A stretch of DNA of 47,908 bases from a virus, in IMG/VR virus record IMGVR_UViG_3300037635_000677, positions 1-47,908 of that record; one strand, written 5' to 3'. The position numbers and the translations under genes were made by a program. This document shows positions 15,601-22,095 of the stretch, one piece after another (the first letter of the stretch is position 1; the number at the start of each line of letters is the position of its first letter). The notes beneath the pieces were generated by a model. The model ran no database searches, was not told the DNA's origin, and saw only the letters and a list, made by a program, of their open reading frames with translations.

Positions 15601-17821
15601 TTCCGGCGGCTTTCTGAATAACACTCAATTTGTTGTAGATTACCACCAAACAGTTGAGGGACGACTTACAGCAAATTCAGATCTTTATGCAGAAAGTAAT
15701 GTTAATTTAAAAGGCAATGTATATGTTTCAGCCACAGGTGGCTCATTAGATGCTAATTTATTTGTTACTGAATCTACTGATGGTAATGGCGCAAACGTTA
15801 GGAATGTAAAATCATTGGAGGTAGATGCAATAAGTGGGCGTAGTGCTTTTGGAAACACAATTGCAATATCTACCAGTAATTTAACAATCAATAGTAACAT
15901 AATTAATAACACAACAACCATGGCTGATACTGATTATACATCAATAATCACTGAACAAAGAGGACATTATAACCAAACTGTATATGGTACACCTTTTTCA
16001 GATTTAGGTATAACTCAGAGTGCAAGTGCTAACACTGAATTAAGTGCTACTTATGTAGGTGGTGTGTTAGCAGGACCAAGTGGCGATAACTTCCCAGCAG
16101 ATGGTACAATAACAACAACAGCAGGCAGTAATGTAGTACAATTAACAGGGTTAAGTACGGTAGATACTGATGGTACACCATTTACGTTTGGATTCTTCTA
16201 TACACCAAATGGCAAGACTGCGGCTGATGTAGCAACGCATTTTACCTCTAACATGATGTTGATAGGATGTATTGGTGATGATGCAATGTGCGGATTCCCA
16301 GAAAACACAGTTATATCAAGCATAGCAAACAGTGATGTAGGCGGTAATGCAAACATTGTTATGAGTAATAATGCTGTTGAAAGTATATCTAGGACACTAA
16401 GTGATAATAGTGTAGGTGGTCAAGAGTATGTTGGTATATTCCATAGTGCTGTTGACAGTGATGGCAATAGATTTGCATTAACAGGTTATAATTGGAGTGC
16501 AGATAGTTTATCTAGATATGCTATAAATGGTGCTATATTCCCAGGTAGAATAGGTTACAATTTACCACCTGACTATGCAAACTTATTCTCAACCTTTAAC
16601 AGTATAACTATAACAGATATAGATGCACAAGTCACAGCATCTGATTATTCAATAAATGCCAGCACGGCATATGGTTCATCTGGTAAGGCTGTTAGAGCAA
16701 GTCAGTTACAAACACCAGATGGTTTCTTGAATCTTAAAAATGGTTTAACCATAGGTGCAAACACTGGTATGGGTGCTAGGATGAATTATAGAGAAGGTAT
16801 TCCAAACTTTGGTATTAATATCAAATATCCAGGTACTACAGAGTTCCGCAATGAATTTAACCAAGGCTCCTCAAGTATTCAAGCAGGCATGAACTTCTTC
16901 TCACACGTTGATAATAGTGTTCAAGCCGGCGGCGGTACCTTAACCAGCAGAGGTGGTCCACGTATAATGCTAGGATCACTGTATGGTAATGAAAATGACC
17001 CAATTAGTCATCATTATCCACGTGAAAATTATGAGATAGGAAAATATGCATGGTTTGGACCAACCAAAGATGATGGTTACCAACAAAGTACTACACTTCC
17101 ACCAGCATTTATAACTGGTACAGCAGGCAGTGATTGGACAAGTGCCCAAGACATGGATATAAGGCATATTGCACGAGGCAGTGATGGCACACTGAGAAGT
17201 TTCTTAGGATATGTAGATGCAAACACATATATAGGTTCTAATGAAATAATCAGTTTAGGTGAAGGCCCAGGAATCACATCAAACATTGTATCACAAGCAT
17301 CAAGTTTAACTAGTGAATGGGCGAACGTAAGCAGTACTGGTATACAAACTAGTGGTATAGTAACAGCAACAGGTAATGTAAGTGGTGGTAATGTCACTAC
17401 AACAGGTATAACATCAACTGGTTCATTAACTGCTACAGGTAATGTAAGTGGTGGTAATGTTACAACTACAGGTGCTGTACAGGGTGACAATACAGTACTC
17501 AAGAAGTTTAATGAAACAGTTGTAGCACTAGGCGACCAAAGTGGTGATATTAGTAGCAGTTTAAATGCTAACACAGGTACTATTTTTACAGTTACAGCAA
17601 CAGGTGGTATAACTATCAATAGTATAGCAAATGCTGTAGCAGGCACAAGTGCCACAATAAAAATTACACAAGACGGTACAGGTTCACACGCATTAACCAG
17701 TTCATTCAAATTTGCTGGAGGCAACAGCACACTATCAACAGGCGCAAGTAACATTGATGTTATAAGTGTTGTTTATGATGGCACAGATTACCTAGCAAGT
17801 TTAACAAATGATTACAAATAG
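12641..17821 (+). CDS. Giant tail fibre / receptor-binding protein (1726 aa, copy A)
   Basis: This is a long modular fibre. Residues ~45-560 carry about nine degenerate repeats of G-x-G-S-L-A-Y-D-x-x-T-G-V-F-x-Y-T-G plus TDDLxEGTNLYFT units, typical of marine phage fibres. Residues ~695-830 form a domain beginning VRVCIAGEDIAKGDAVYISG and ending NATPNLNDGNIFIG that is common in phage surface proteins. A unique beta-rich region follows. Then come two ATGNVSGGNVTTTG repeats (~1570-1615) and a C-terminal domain of ~100 residues (KKFNETVVALG ... DGTDYLASLTNDYK) widespread at phage fibre ends. A GGAG site precedes ATG. The copy at 39993-45173 is identical. Confidence 0.88.
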   Translation: MANIIVSVSEPTINVDSTNNTVNVSTTTSNVSVSNISVVSNSQIRQGISVSNLGGFGNLAYDNSASSNGVIQYTGVSNSDIYSTITTTNVSGYGNIAFDQTNGDIEYTGVAQSDIRGSISNVGAINYDTGTGEIGVDGAAIFTARSTDDLSEGVTNLYFSNTRVRSNISVTDAGGDGSLAYDNTTGVFTYTGPSQAEVLAHFSNVSPINLEANGQISVDESAIFSGKTTDDLTEGTTNLYFTPARVRSNISLTTNSPSGNGSLTYDNSTGVFDFTPAATNSLTNADVKTFIEANGLDASANLTTTANTSAAHGTFTGATSLTATGNVSIGGNLDVTGNINSETVVDLFVEDRNITLQYGTVGSPSANSQVFVDRGSSANTYIKWDEGSDSWKFSNDGSTEYKIPTSTSDLAEGTNLYFTAARARGNISVTDSGGDGSLAYDSGTGVITYTGPSAAETRAHISVTDAGGLGSAAYDSGTGVITYTGPADSDVRGLVSTTTTSASGGGSLAYDSGTGVFTFAPADLSSTVSLTDFSVTTGTTTSGNSSLAYDNTSGVFTFKPVDIEVLTGVDYGSTPTGNPTGTIDYKTRSISNVSAIQGSNTGSFLELAGNITSYAAGAPHYIHYDYVRSKLSMLTNSIAFDAGTAGTDDGIINLANGVLSSSVFTALQSDNAQANIDNFGNINATYFHGDGSNITNVTSDVTSENIVRVCIAGEDIAKGDAVYISGGTGDNPEVSKADADDAAKMPAFGIAKEAISSSSTGNVVIYGEITSYDTTSFTTGDSLFVSTTPGSLTNSAPTGESSLLQKIGKVIKGGSPGGKITVTGAGRTNATPNLNDGNIFIGNASNQATTAVFADELLAYDGNSSISNLTALSNVFMPSTVGSQNSGRSARVQPVFFNGSNVEPQSSIPLTRYGLNKQSLSGYQVYGPAMDASHDVEMQDKLVPIWTFKTSDNITTDTTDAWGMYFEWPDGNSSGTGNLLLAKPSTYSGGFLNNTQFVVDYHQTVEGRLTANSDLYAESNVNLKGNVYVSATGGSLDANLFVTESTDGNGANVRNVKSLEVDAISGRSAFGNTIAISTSNLTINSNIINNTTTMADTDYTSIITEQRGHYNQTVYGTPFSDLGITQSASANTELSATYVGGVLAGPSGDNFPADGTITTTAGSNVVQLTGLSTVDTDGTPFTFGFFYTPNGKTAADVATHFTSNMMLIGCIGDDAMCGFPENTVISSIANSDVGGNANIVMSNNAVESISRTLSDNSVGGQEYVGIFHSAVDSDGNRFALTGYNWSADSLSRYAINGAIFPGRIGYNLPPDYANLFSTFNSITITDIDAQVTASDYSINASTAYGSSGKAVRASQLQTPDGFLNLKNGLTIGANTGMGARMNYREGIPNFGINIKYPGTTEFRNEFNQGSSSIQAGMNFFSHVDNSVQAGGGTLTSRGGPRIMLGSLYGNENDPISHHYPRENYEIGKYAWFGPTKDDGYQQSTTLPPAFITGTAGSDWTSAQDMDIRHIARGSDGTLRSFLGYVDANTYIGSNEIISLGEGPGITSNIVSQASSLTSEWANVSSTGIQTSGIVTATGNVSGGNVTTTGITSTGSLTATGNVSGGNVTTTGAVQGDNTVLKKFNETVVALGDQSGDISSSLNANTGTIFTVTATGGITINSIANAVAGTSATIKITQDGTGSHALTSSFKFAGGNSTLSTGASNIDVISVVYDGTDYLASLTNDYK
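12770..14340 (+). repeat. Degenerate internal repeats in the fibre gene (copy A)
   Basis: The encoded unit GSLAYDxxTGVFTYTG recurs about nine times at uneven spacing, interleaved with TDDLxEGTxNLYFxxxR units. At DNA level the shared block GGTACAGGTGTA with nearby GCATATGA recurs, which could promote recombination or repeat-number change. The same block is at 40122-41692. Confidence 0.75.
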
Positions 17822-17830
17822 GAGTAGATG

Positions 17831-17974
17831 ATGAGTGAAATAACGCAAGAGCAGATAATTGAAGGTTTAATTGCAGAGGGTATTGACGAATTAACAGCAC
17901 AACAAGTAGTCAATGATGGATTGATAACAAATCCCACAGAAGCCAGAATTCTTATACATGAATTAAAAGGTTAA
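17831..17974 (+). CDS. 47-aa small protein after the fibre (copy A)
   Basis: This short ORF encodes 47 aa beginning MSEITQEQIIEGL. The ATG at 17831 is placed 6 nt after TAGGAG; an ATG at 17828 is too close. The sequence is a helical acidic mini-domain with repeated E-x-I-x-E-L-T-A and I-x-E-L-K patterns. It ends two bases before the next ATG. It may be a fibre chaperone or a small adaptor. I recognise no family. It is identical at 45183-45326. Confidence 0.7.
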   Translation: MSEITQEQIIEGLIAEGIDELTAQQVVNDGLITNPTEARILIHELKG

Positions 17975-17975
17975 C

Positions 17976-19121
17976 ATGCCATTTAGTGCAAGACAAGGAT
18001 TATTCGGGGTAGCCACAACACCAGGTGGTGGTGGCGGTGGTGCTAGTTACGATTGGCCTGGCTATATGACTGATTCTGAATTTACAGCAGAAGTCACAGG
18101 TGATTTTACAGGCAGTGGAGCACATACAGCCAGTTTAGTAACTGCTAGTAGTATGGGATATAGAGGTGGTGTTACAGCAGATAACGGCAATATTTACATG
18201 TGTCCAAGAGAACAAAACAACATGTTAGAACTTGATCCAAGTGATGACAGTTTTACAAAAATATCTTTAAGTGGTGTGAGTTCTAATGAATATACTGGTG
18301 GTGTTTTAGCAAGTAATGGTAACATATACTGTCCAGCATTTCAAGGTGCTAGTACAATACTAGAATTCAATCCAGCAGATGGTAGTAGCACAGAAATTAC
18401 ACCAACAGGCAGTTATAACACTCAAAACATTGGTGGAGCAACACTACCAAGTGGTAAAGTTATGTTTCAACCTAGAAACAGTGGCGGTGCTTTCACCATA
18501 TATGATCCAGCAACAAATACAGCAAGTAGTTCAGGAAAAACACTCAGTGAAAACTTTGAACACATGGGTTGTGTACCGCATATGAATGGCAATATTTATG
18601 TTATGCCGTTCAATGGACAAGAAGTTGCTTACTATAATGAAGACAGTAACAGTTGGACTGATGTAGATGTCAGTAGTGTAATAGGTAACAATATAGGAGC
18701 ATGCCAAGGTGGCGCAATGATGGCAGATGGTAGAATATGCGGTGTTACATATGGTGTAAATGGTATATTTGTGTTTGATCCCAGTGATGATAGTTTTTAT
18801 GTAGATACTTATGGTGTCAGTTGGAGTACTACTACTCAAGCATACATTGGCGGTGCCTTAGGAGCAGATGGTAATGTGTATTTTGCAAACTTTAACATGA
18901 CAAGTTCAGAAGAACATATATTTGATACTCAAGCAAATACTGTGACTAGAAACACTGGTATAAGCAATAACAGAGGTAACAATGTAGGTGCTGTAGCAAG
19001 TAGTAATGGTAATGTGTATTTTGTGCCTAATGGTAGCAGTAATATTGCTAAAAAAGATACCACAGGCTCAGCAACAAATGGTGAAGTATTGAAATCGCCA
19101 CAACTAAACAAAGGATTCTAA
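17976..19121 (+). CDS. Seven-bladed beta-propeller protein, probable adhesin (copy A)
   Basis: This 381-aa protein has a Gly-rich linker near the N-terminus (TTPGGGGGGASYDWPGY) followed by seven repeats of G-G-x(4)-N/D-G-N-I-Y-x(2)-P (starting YRGGVTADNGNIYMCP and ending NVGAVASSNGNVYFVP), each followed by an L/F-x-P-x-D/T-x-x-x motif. That gives one clean seven-bladed propeller. No signal peptide. It directly follows the fibre and fibre-associated genes, so a receptor-binding or tip-decorating role is likely but inferred. It is identical at 45328-46473. Confidence 0.8.
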   Translation: MPFSARQGLFGVATTPGGGGGGASYDWPGYMTDSEFTAEVTGDFTGSGAHTASLVTASSMGYRGGVTADNGNIYMCPREQNNMLELDPSDDSFTKISLSGVSSNEYTGGVLASNGNIYCPAFQGASTILEFNPADGSSTEITPTGSYNTQNIGGATLPSGKVMFQPRNSGGAFTIYDPATNTASSSGKTLSENFEHMGCVPHMNGNIYVMPFNGQEVAYYNEDSNSWTDVDVSSVIGNNIGACQGGAMMADGRICGVTYGVNGIFVFDPSDDSFYVDTYGVSWSTTTQAYIGGALGADGNVYFANFNMTSSEEHIFDTQANTVTRNTGISNNRGNNVGAVASSNGNVYFVPNGSSNIAKKDTTGSATNGEVLKSPQLNKGF

Positions 19122-19303
19122 TGTACTACTGGTATAGAACAGAAACAGGAGAATATATAGGCGCAGGACCTGAAGCACCTACTGAAAGTGGTATATCAAG
19201 CACAGATCAAAGTCCACAAATAGGTCAATACTATGACTATGATACAGGATTTACAAAACAAGCATTCTGGACAGGCACAGAATGGAGATATGAGGACGTA
19301 TAA
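19121..19303 (+). CDS. 60-aa tail-region protein, unknown (copy A)
   Basis: A small Tyr/Trp/Gly-rich protein (starts MYYWYRTETGEYIG, ends WTGTEWRYEDV), coupled to both neighbours by TAATG one-base overlaps. The aromatic, Trp-ended pattern resembles small fibre-attachment or tail-module proteins. I do not recognise a family. It is identical at 46473-46655. Confidence 0.7.
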   Translation: MYYWYRTETGEYIGAGPEAPTESGISSTDQSPQIGQYYDYDTGFTKQAFWTGTEWRYEDV

Positions 19304-19626
19304 TGCCAGTAGCACCAAGTTCAGCAAAACAAACAGCCAGAAAAGCACTGGAAACACGCAAAACATTACCAATGAGTAAAAGAGCAGGCACAGCCGTAGG
19401 CTTAGCAAGAGCAAATCAAATTGCCAAAGGCGATAACATGACTCTTAGCACACTGAAAAGAATAAGCAGTTTCATAGCAAGACATGAACCTAATTATAAA
19501 AGGGCAAGACGTCAAGGTAAAACAATGGAAGACGGTGGTGTTATACTAGCAATGGCACTATGGGGTTATCCAGGAATAAAAAGTTGGGTAGATCAACAAA
19601 TAACTAAATTAGAAAAAGGAGAATAA
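19303..19626 (+). CDS. Conserved basic phage domain protein (copy A)
   Basis: This 107-aa basic protein has the pattern SAKQTARKALETRKTL ... GTAVGLARANQIAKGD ... LSTLKRISSFIARHE ... ALWGYPGIKSWVDQQ. The combination 'ARKALExR / GTxVGLxRAxxLA / TxKRxxSxxxRHE / WLxWG' recurs in many phage virion-associated proteins and polyproteins, and I know no assigned biochemistry for it. Translation is coupled by TAATG overlap. It is identical at 46655-46978. Its position after the adsorption genes suggests a virion or morphogenesis role. Confidence 0.75.
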   Translation: MPVAPSSAKQTARKALETRKTLPMSKRAGTAVGLARANQIAKGDNMTLSTLKRISSFIARHEPNYKRARRQGKTMEDGGVILAMALWGYPGIKSWVDQQITKLEKGE

Positions 19627-19627
19627 T

Positions 19628-19714
19628 ATGCCAGGACAAAGAGGCGGAATGAAAAAGAAAAAGAAAGGACAACGTGGTGGACCTAAGAAAGGCAAAGGTA
19701 GCAAAAGAGGATAG
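19628..19714 (+). CDS. 28-aa Lys/Arg/Gly-rich peptide (copy A)
   Basis: This tiny ORF encodes 28 aa starting MPGQRGGMKKKKKGQ, with about 12 basic residues and no acidic ones. A GGAG site lies at the end of the previous gene, with the ATG 6-7 nt later. The 3' 41 nt overlap the next ORF in another frame. It could be a real nucleic-acid-binding peptide or simply the leader that couples translation to the next gene. It is identical at 46980-47066. Confidence 0.5.
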   Translation: MPGQRGGMKKKKKGQRGGPKKGKGSKRG

Positions 19715-20060
19715 TACTTGGGTAAAGTACTTCTCTCGTATACGAAATGTATGTCCTTGGAGTTATAAATTAATGGATTCAATACTTGTTTGGGAAAATG
19801 ATGAGAAGTGTTTAAGCACAATAGCATGTTTATTCCCTGCAACCAAGTTTGAAGCATTTGTATTCGTATACAAAAACAAAACAGCAAAACAATTAGAACA
19901 ATTAGCAGACAAAATGAACAACAAGTACACACACAGTGAATTCTTATGGAGTCATCCTGCAGAAGGCGGTGATTCTACACATGTGCCTTGCATAATACAA
20001 CAAGACAAGGACAAATTAGCAATACTAAGGGAGAACATTGGATATGTGGACGAAGATTAA
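19674..20060 (+). CDS. 128-aa protein of unknown function (copy A)
   Basis: The start is uncertain: GTG codons at 19674/19677 lie inside the 28-aa ORF, and no later ATG precedes the conserved-looking part STWVKYFSRIRNVCPWSY. The protein is aromatic and Cys-containing (three Cys) with an alpha/beta look, including FEAFVFVYKNKTAKQLEQLADKMN. No lysozyme, amidase or peptidase motif is visible. It precedes the XhlA-like gene, so a lysis or late role is possible. It is identical at 47026-47412. Confidence 0.65.
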   Translation: MVDLRKAKVAKEDSTWVKYFSRIRNVCPWSYKLMDSILVWENDEKCLSTIACLFPATKFEAFVFVYKNKTAKQLEQLADKMNNKYTHSEFLWSHPAEGGDSTHVPCIIQQDKDKLAILRENIGYVDED

Positions 20061-20112
20061 AAAAGGCTGTAAATCAATATGGCAAAAACTAAAAGATATG
20101 TTAGGAATATAA
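20044..20112 (+). CDS. 22-aa cationic amphipathic peptide (copy A)
   Basis: The ORF encodes 22 aa beginning MWTKIKKGCKSIWQK and ending DMLGI, net charge about +5 with hydrophobic residues spaced 3-4 apart, so it should form an amphipathic membrane-active helix. GGGAG occurs 11-15 nt upstream. It overlaps the previous gene by 17 nt and stops one base before the XhlA-like ATG. It may be a lysis accessory or a translational-coupling leader. The size leaves doubt. It is identical at 47396-47464. Confidence 0.45.
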   Translation: MWTKIKKGCKSIWQKLKDMLGI

Positions 20113-20113
20113 C

Positions 20114-20368
20114 ATGACTAAAAGAATTACCAACCAAGAACTAAGAGAGGATGTAATCAGATTACATGTCGAAACTGAGCAGATCAAGTCACAGCATCTA
20201 ACACATATACACGACTGTATACACAGGTTAGAAGACAACGTAAAAGACAATAGAAAGTTCTTCCAAGATCGCCTAGACAGATTAGACAATAGAATCTTTT
20301 GGATTCTTGGTATGGTATTGACCACATTAGTCACAATCATAGGAAGTGTTATTTCCAACAATATGTAG
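20114..20368 (+). CDS. XhlA/holin-like membrane protein (copy A)
   Basis: This 84-aa protein has an N-terminal coiled coil (residues ~9-60, e.g. HDCIHRLEDNVKDNRKFFQD) and one C-terminal transmembrane helix (61-80, IFWILGMVLTTLVTIIGSVI). That is the layout of the haemolysin XhlA family and similar phage membrane proteins of the lysis cassette, which sit on the inner membrane and assist holin-mediated lysis. Length matches the family (~80-90 aa). No endolysin gene lies beside it. It is identical at 47466-47720. Confidence 0.65.
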   Translation: MTKRITNQELREDVIRLHVETEQIKSQHLTHIHDCIHRLEDNVKDNRKFFQDRLDRLDNRIFWILGMVLTTLVTIIGSVISNNM

Positions 20369-20398
20369 CCACAAATACTGGTCTGCGTAAATATTTAC

Positions 20399-20746
20399 AT
20401 GGACCAAAAAACCAAAGACCTTGTCAAAGAGGCAAACAAATTTATATCACAATTAACAATCAAGAACCACATTGTATACCAGGTTAGGACGCACATAGAC
20501 CGTGTGTGTGCAACGGGAGAAGGTGTAGAGGTACTTGAACACTTCGTAAACTTTTATAGCACTAACAAAGAGAAGTATTCTAGAGATAGGCACAACAAGA
20601 AACTATTGAGATTATACTATTTCAATAACATGATAATAGATGCTAATCAAATACAGTATGAATACTATCACAAAGCAAATAGGCACAATGAGTGGACTAA
20701 AGTAAAGAAAATTACTCACAACAACAGACCAAATTACAAGAATTAG
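20399..20746 (+). CDS. 115-aa basic protein, unknown
   Basis: This is a Lys/Asn/Tyr-rich helical protein (MDQKTKDLVKEANKFI ... HNNRPNYKN) with no recognised motif. The start has no clear Shine-Dalgarno. The upstream sequence reads GCGTAAATATTTACATG, containing a short inverted repeat GTAAATATTTAC that could mask or mark the start. It is the last gene of the late block. The GATAAATA motif begins on its final stop base. In copy B only the first 158 bases (47751-47908) lie in the window. Confidence 0.65.
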   Translation: MDQKTKDLVKEANKFISQLTIKNHIVYQVRTHIDRVCATGEGVEVLEHFVNFYSTNKEKYSRDRHNKKLLRLYYFNNMIIDANQIQYEYYHKANRHNEWTKVKKITHNNRPNYKN

Positions 20747-20753
20747 ATAAATA
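20746..20753 (+). promoter_or_regulatory. GATAAATA late-promoter-like motif before the candidate sRNA
   Basis: The octamer directly abuts the stop of the preceding gene. With T4-like late promoter geometry, transcription would begin near 20759-20761, exactly where the first stem of the candidate RNA starts. Confidence 0.5.
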
Positions 20754-20969
20754 ATATTGCATTAAGATAATTCTTTGAATAATGTTAATGCCATTTTATT
20801 ATAGATAATATATGTTTAGTAACATATACGGTGTAAACACTCGTTTGCACTTCATATGCCTTAATGTTGCCAAACACTGACACTAAACACTTATATTTGA
20901 CGTAGTAAATTTCCTAAAATATCGTAAAACTAAACCCCCTATTTACTCATCTTTATAGGGGGTTTTTTT
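20754..20969 (+). ncRNA. Candidate structured small RNA (~210 nt) with intrinsic terminator
   Basis: There is no ORF with a Shine-Dalgarno here. Stems that I can draw are: H1 GCATTAA (20759-20765) with TTAATGC (20785-20791), enclosing ATTC/GAAT (20770-20773/20777-20780); H2 TATATGTT (20809-20816) with AACATATA (20821-20828), loop TAGT; H3 GTGTAAAC (20831-20838) with GTTTGCAC (20843-20850), loop ACTC, one G-U pair; then a single-stranded stretch of ~85 nt; then the terminator hairpin 20935-20962 with seven Ts. The promoter-like motif, three consecutive perfect or near-perfect hairpins and the terminator together suggest a discrete transcript. No known RNA family was recognised. Only one copy is in the window. 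Confidence 0.5.
20935..20969 (+). terminator. Strong intrinsic terminator at the end of the late block
   Basis: CCCCCTAT (20935-20942) pairs with ATAGGGGG (20955-20962), followed by TTTTTTT (20963-20969). Upstream AAA can extend the stem. It ends the late structural transcript and the candidate small RNA before the terminase region. Confidence 0.93.
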
Positions 20970-21478
20970 ACCTCGAGTGATAAGTATATGTGTAAGGCAA
21001 ATACATTATGGCAAAACTCAGAACCCTAAAAACAAACAGAACATAAGACTGACCATCAGATATACAGGTTGAGAAAAAGGCGGCGATTTTGGTACCCGCA
21101 CTCTATGAGGATTATTCTGTTATCCGCAAACACAATAGTTCATAAACAATATATGTACAGAGAACGAAGCATATACTAGGCCTTGGCAGGTGTGGAGTGA
21201 GCAAGAGATCCATTGAACTGTGAGTAAATACCTGCTTCCAATACATGGCTGTACACAATGAATACAGAATGAGGAGGGAACCGTTAGTGGTTCCTTCTGA
21301 CTGAAACTTCTAAAACAGAATGTAAGAAAGAAAACTTTTCACGAAACAACTCCACGAAGTGGTTGTGAAGTGAATAGGTCTTTAGACCTTTTATAATATA
21401 CATATTCTTTATAATGGTTCAAACGAACTCTCTTAACAGTTTACATATGGATTATTATGGGTAAAATATGTAAGAGAT
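20970..21478 (+). other. Non-coding block upstream of terS (candidate cos/pac, origin or structured RNA)
   Basis: About 509 nt with no convincing ORF on either strand. Structure seen: TATATG/CATATA (21150-21155/21170-21175); GGCAGGT (21185-21191) with ACCTGCT (21230-21236); a ~10-bp hairpin centred on GGAACC...GGTTCC (21273-21298); a bulged hairpin CCAC-GAA-GTGG (21353-21363) inside a TTTCAC/GTGAA stem; and AGGTC-TTTA-GACCT followed by TTT (21376-21392), which is weakly terminator-like. Its place immediately upstream of the terminase small subunit is where cos sites lie in lambda-like phages. I cannot tell which of these roles applies. Confidence 0.4.
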
Positions 21479-21486
21479 GATAAATA
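21479..21486 (+). promoter_or_regulatory. GATAAATA late-promoter-like motif before terS
   Basis: This octamer lies 50 nt upstream of the terS ATG. The implied leader contains the hairpin CAGTG (21502-21506) / CACTG (21516-21520) and an AGGAG site at 21526-21530. Confidence 0.5.
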
Positions 21487-21536
21487 TTAGCACAACGCAT
21501 ACAGTGGCGATAAAACACTGATTACAGGAGAACGCA

Positions 21537-22007
21537 ATGTCAACTGAACATGAAGACTTTTCAGATAGTAAACCATTAACGCCAGAGAACCAAAGTGAAG
21601 GTTCAAAAGTACACCAAGAAGCCACCAAACATGATAACCATTATCGTGTAAAACAAGTCAAGTACGGCGAAAAAACTGTCACAGGCAGAGTTATAGGTCG
21701 TAACAAAGTGGTTATACCAGAAGAAGAAGTAGCACAACTCAGTCAATATCACTGCACAAACAAAGAAATGGCAGACTTTTATGGGGTGCCCTTACAAACC
21801 TTTATGGACAACTTCCGTGATATCATAGACAAAAACAGAATCATAACAAAACAGAGATTGCGTAAAGCACAATTAGACCTAGCACTCAAAGGCGATAGAG
21901 TGATGTTGATATGGCTAGGCAAAAACATACTAGGACAAGCAGAGTCACCTGTAAACGCCGATAACAGTCAAGTGTTGCCATGGCTAGACGAAGACGCCGA
22001 TAAATAA
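21537..22007 (+). CDS. Terminase small subunit
   Basis: This 156-aa protein recognises the packaging site and recruits the large subunit. The N-terminal ~60 residues are charged and probably flexible. Residues ~66-95 (EEEVAQLSQYHCTNKEMADFYGVPLQTFMDNF) are a helix-turn-helix of the terminase-small type. The following KQRLRKAQLDLALKGDRVMLIWLGKNILGQ is the oligomerisation segment often seen in TerS proteins. A strong AGGAG site precedes the ATG. terL follows after 113 nt of structured sequence. Only one copy exists in the window, unlike the head-tail genes. Confidence 0.88.
   Translation: MSTEHEDFSDSKPLTPENQSEGSKVHQEATKHDNHYRVKQVKYGEKTVTGRVIGRNKVVIPEEEVAQLSQYHCTNKEMADFYGVPLQTFMDNFRDIIDKNRIITKQRLRKAQLDLALKGDRVMLIWLGKNILGQAESPVNADNSQVLPWLDEDADK
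21999..22006 (+). promoter_or_regulatory. GATAAATA motif overlapping the terS stop, before terL
   Basis: The motif covers the last codons and stop of terS (GCC GAT AAA TAA), so its bases are partly fixed by coding. It lies 4 nt before the 12-bp inverted repeat and ~115 nt before terL. It may be a promoter for terL and the structured leader. Confidence 0.42.
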
Positions 22008-22010
22008 CTA

Positions 22011-22095
22011 TGTTGGTAGCACAACACAACATAACTCTCCACGAGTTAACCGGAATAATGTGTATTACTAATGTGTAGTCCTCGTGCTACCAACA
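22011..22095 (+). ncRNA. Three-way-junction-like structured element between terS and terL
   Basis: A perfect 12-bp inverted repeat, TGTTGGTAGCAC (22011-22022) and GTGCTACCAACA (22084-22095), closes a ~61-nt interior. Inside, TAACTC (22032-22037) pairs with GAGTTA (22043-22048) around loop TCCAC. A weaker arm runs from GGA (22052-22054) to TCC (22079-22081) with AATA/TATT inside. The fold is not a tRNA (12-bp closing stem, no anticodon or T-arm pattern). It could be a terL leader RNA, a small RNA, or, as DNA, a terminase binding site. A packaging-RNA role is speculation. Confidence 0.55.

Larger units (their letters stand above)
11099..20556 (+). repeat. Identical long direct repeat, first copy (9458 bp)
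   Basis: From base 11099 to 20556 the sequence matches 38451-47908 at a constant offset of 27352. Every gene translation and every shadow frame agrees, and I saw no substitution or indel, though I could not run an alignment. It covers the end of the tail-tip gene through the start of the 115-aa gene. Confidence 0.93.

Noticed and set aside
21392-21416. Sigma70 promoter from TATAAT-like boxes before terS
   Set aside because: Two TATAAT-like boxes occur in AT-rich sequence but no acceptable -35 box lies 16-18 nt upstream.
20754-21478. Missed protein genes in the long non-coding stretch
   Set aside because: Only frames of about 22 codons or less without ribosome sites were found (e.g. ATG at 20811), on either strand.
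22011-22095. tRNA or tRNA-like gene
   Set aside because: The closing stem is 12 bp instead of 7, with no anticodon arm of 5 bp plus 7-nt loop and no TTC-type T-loop.
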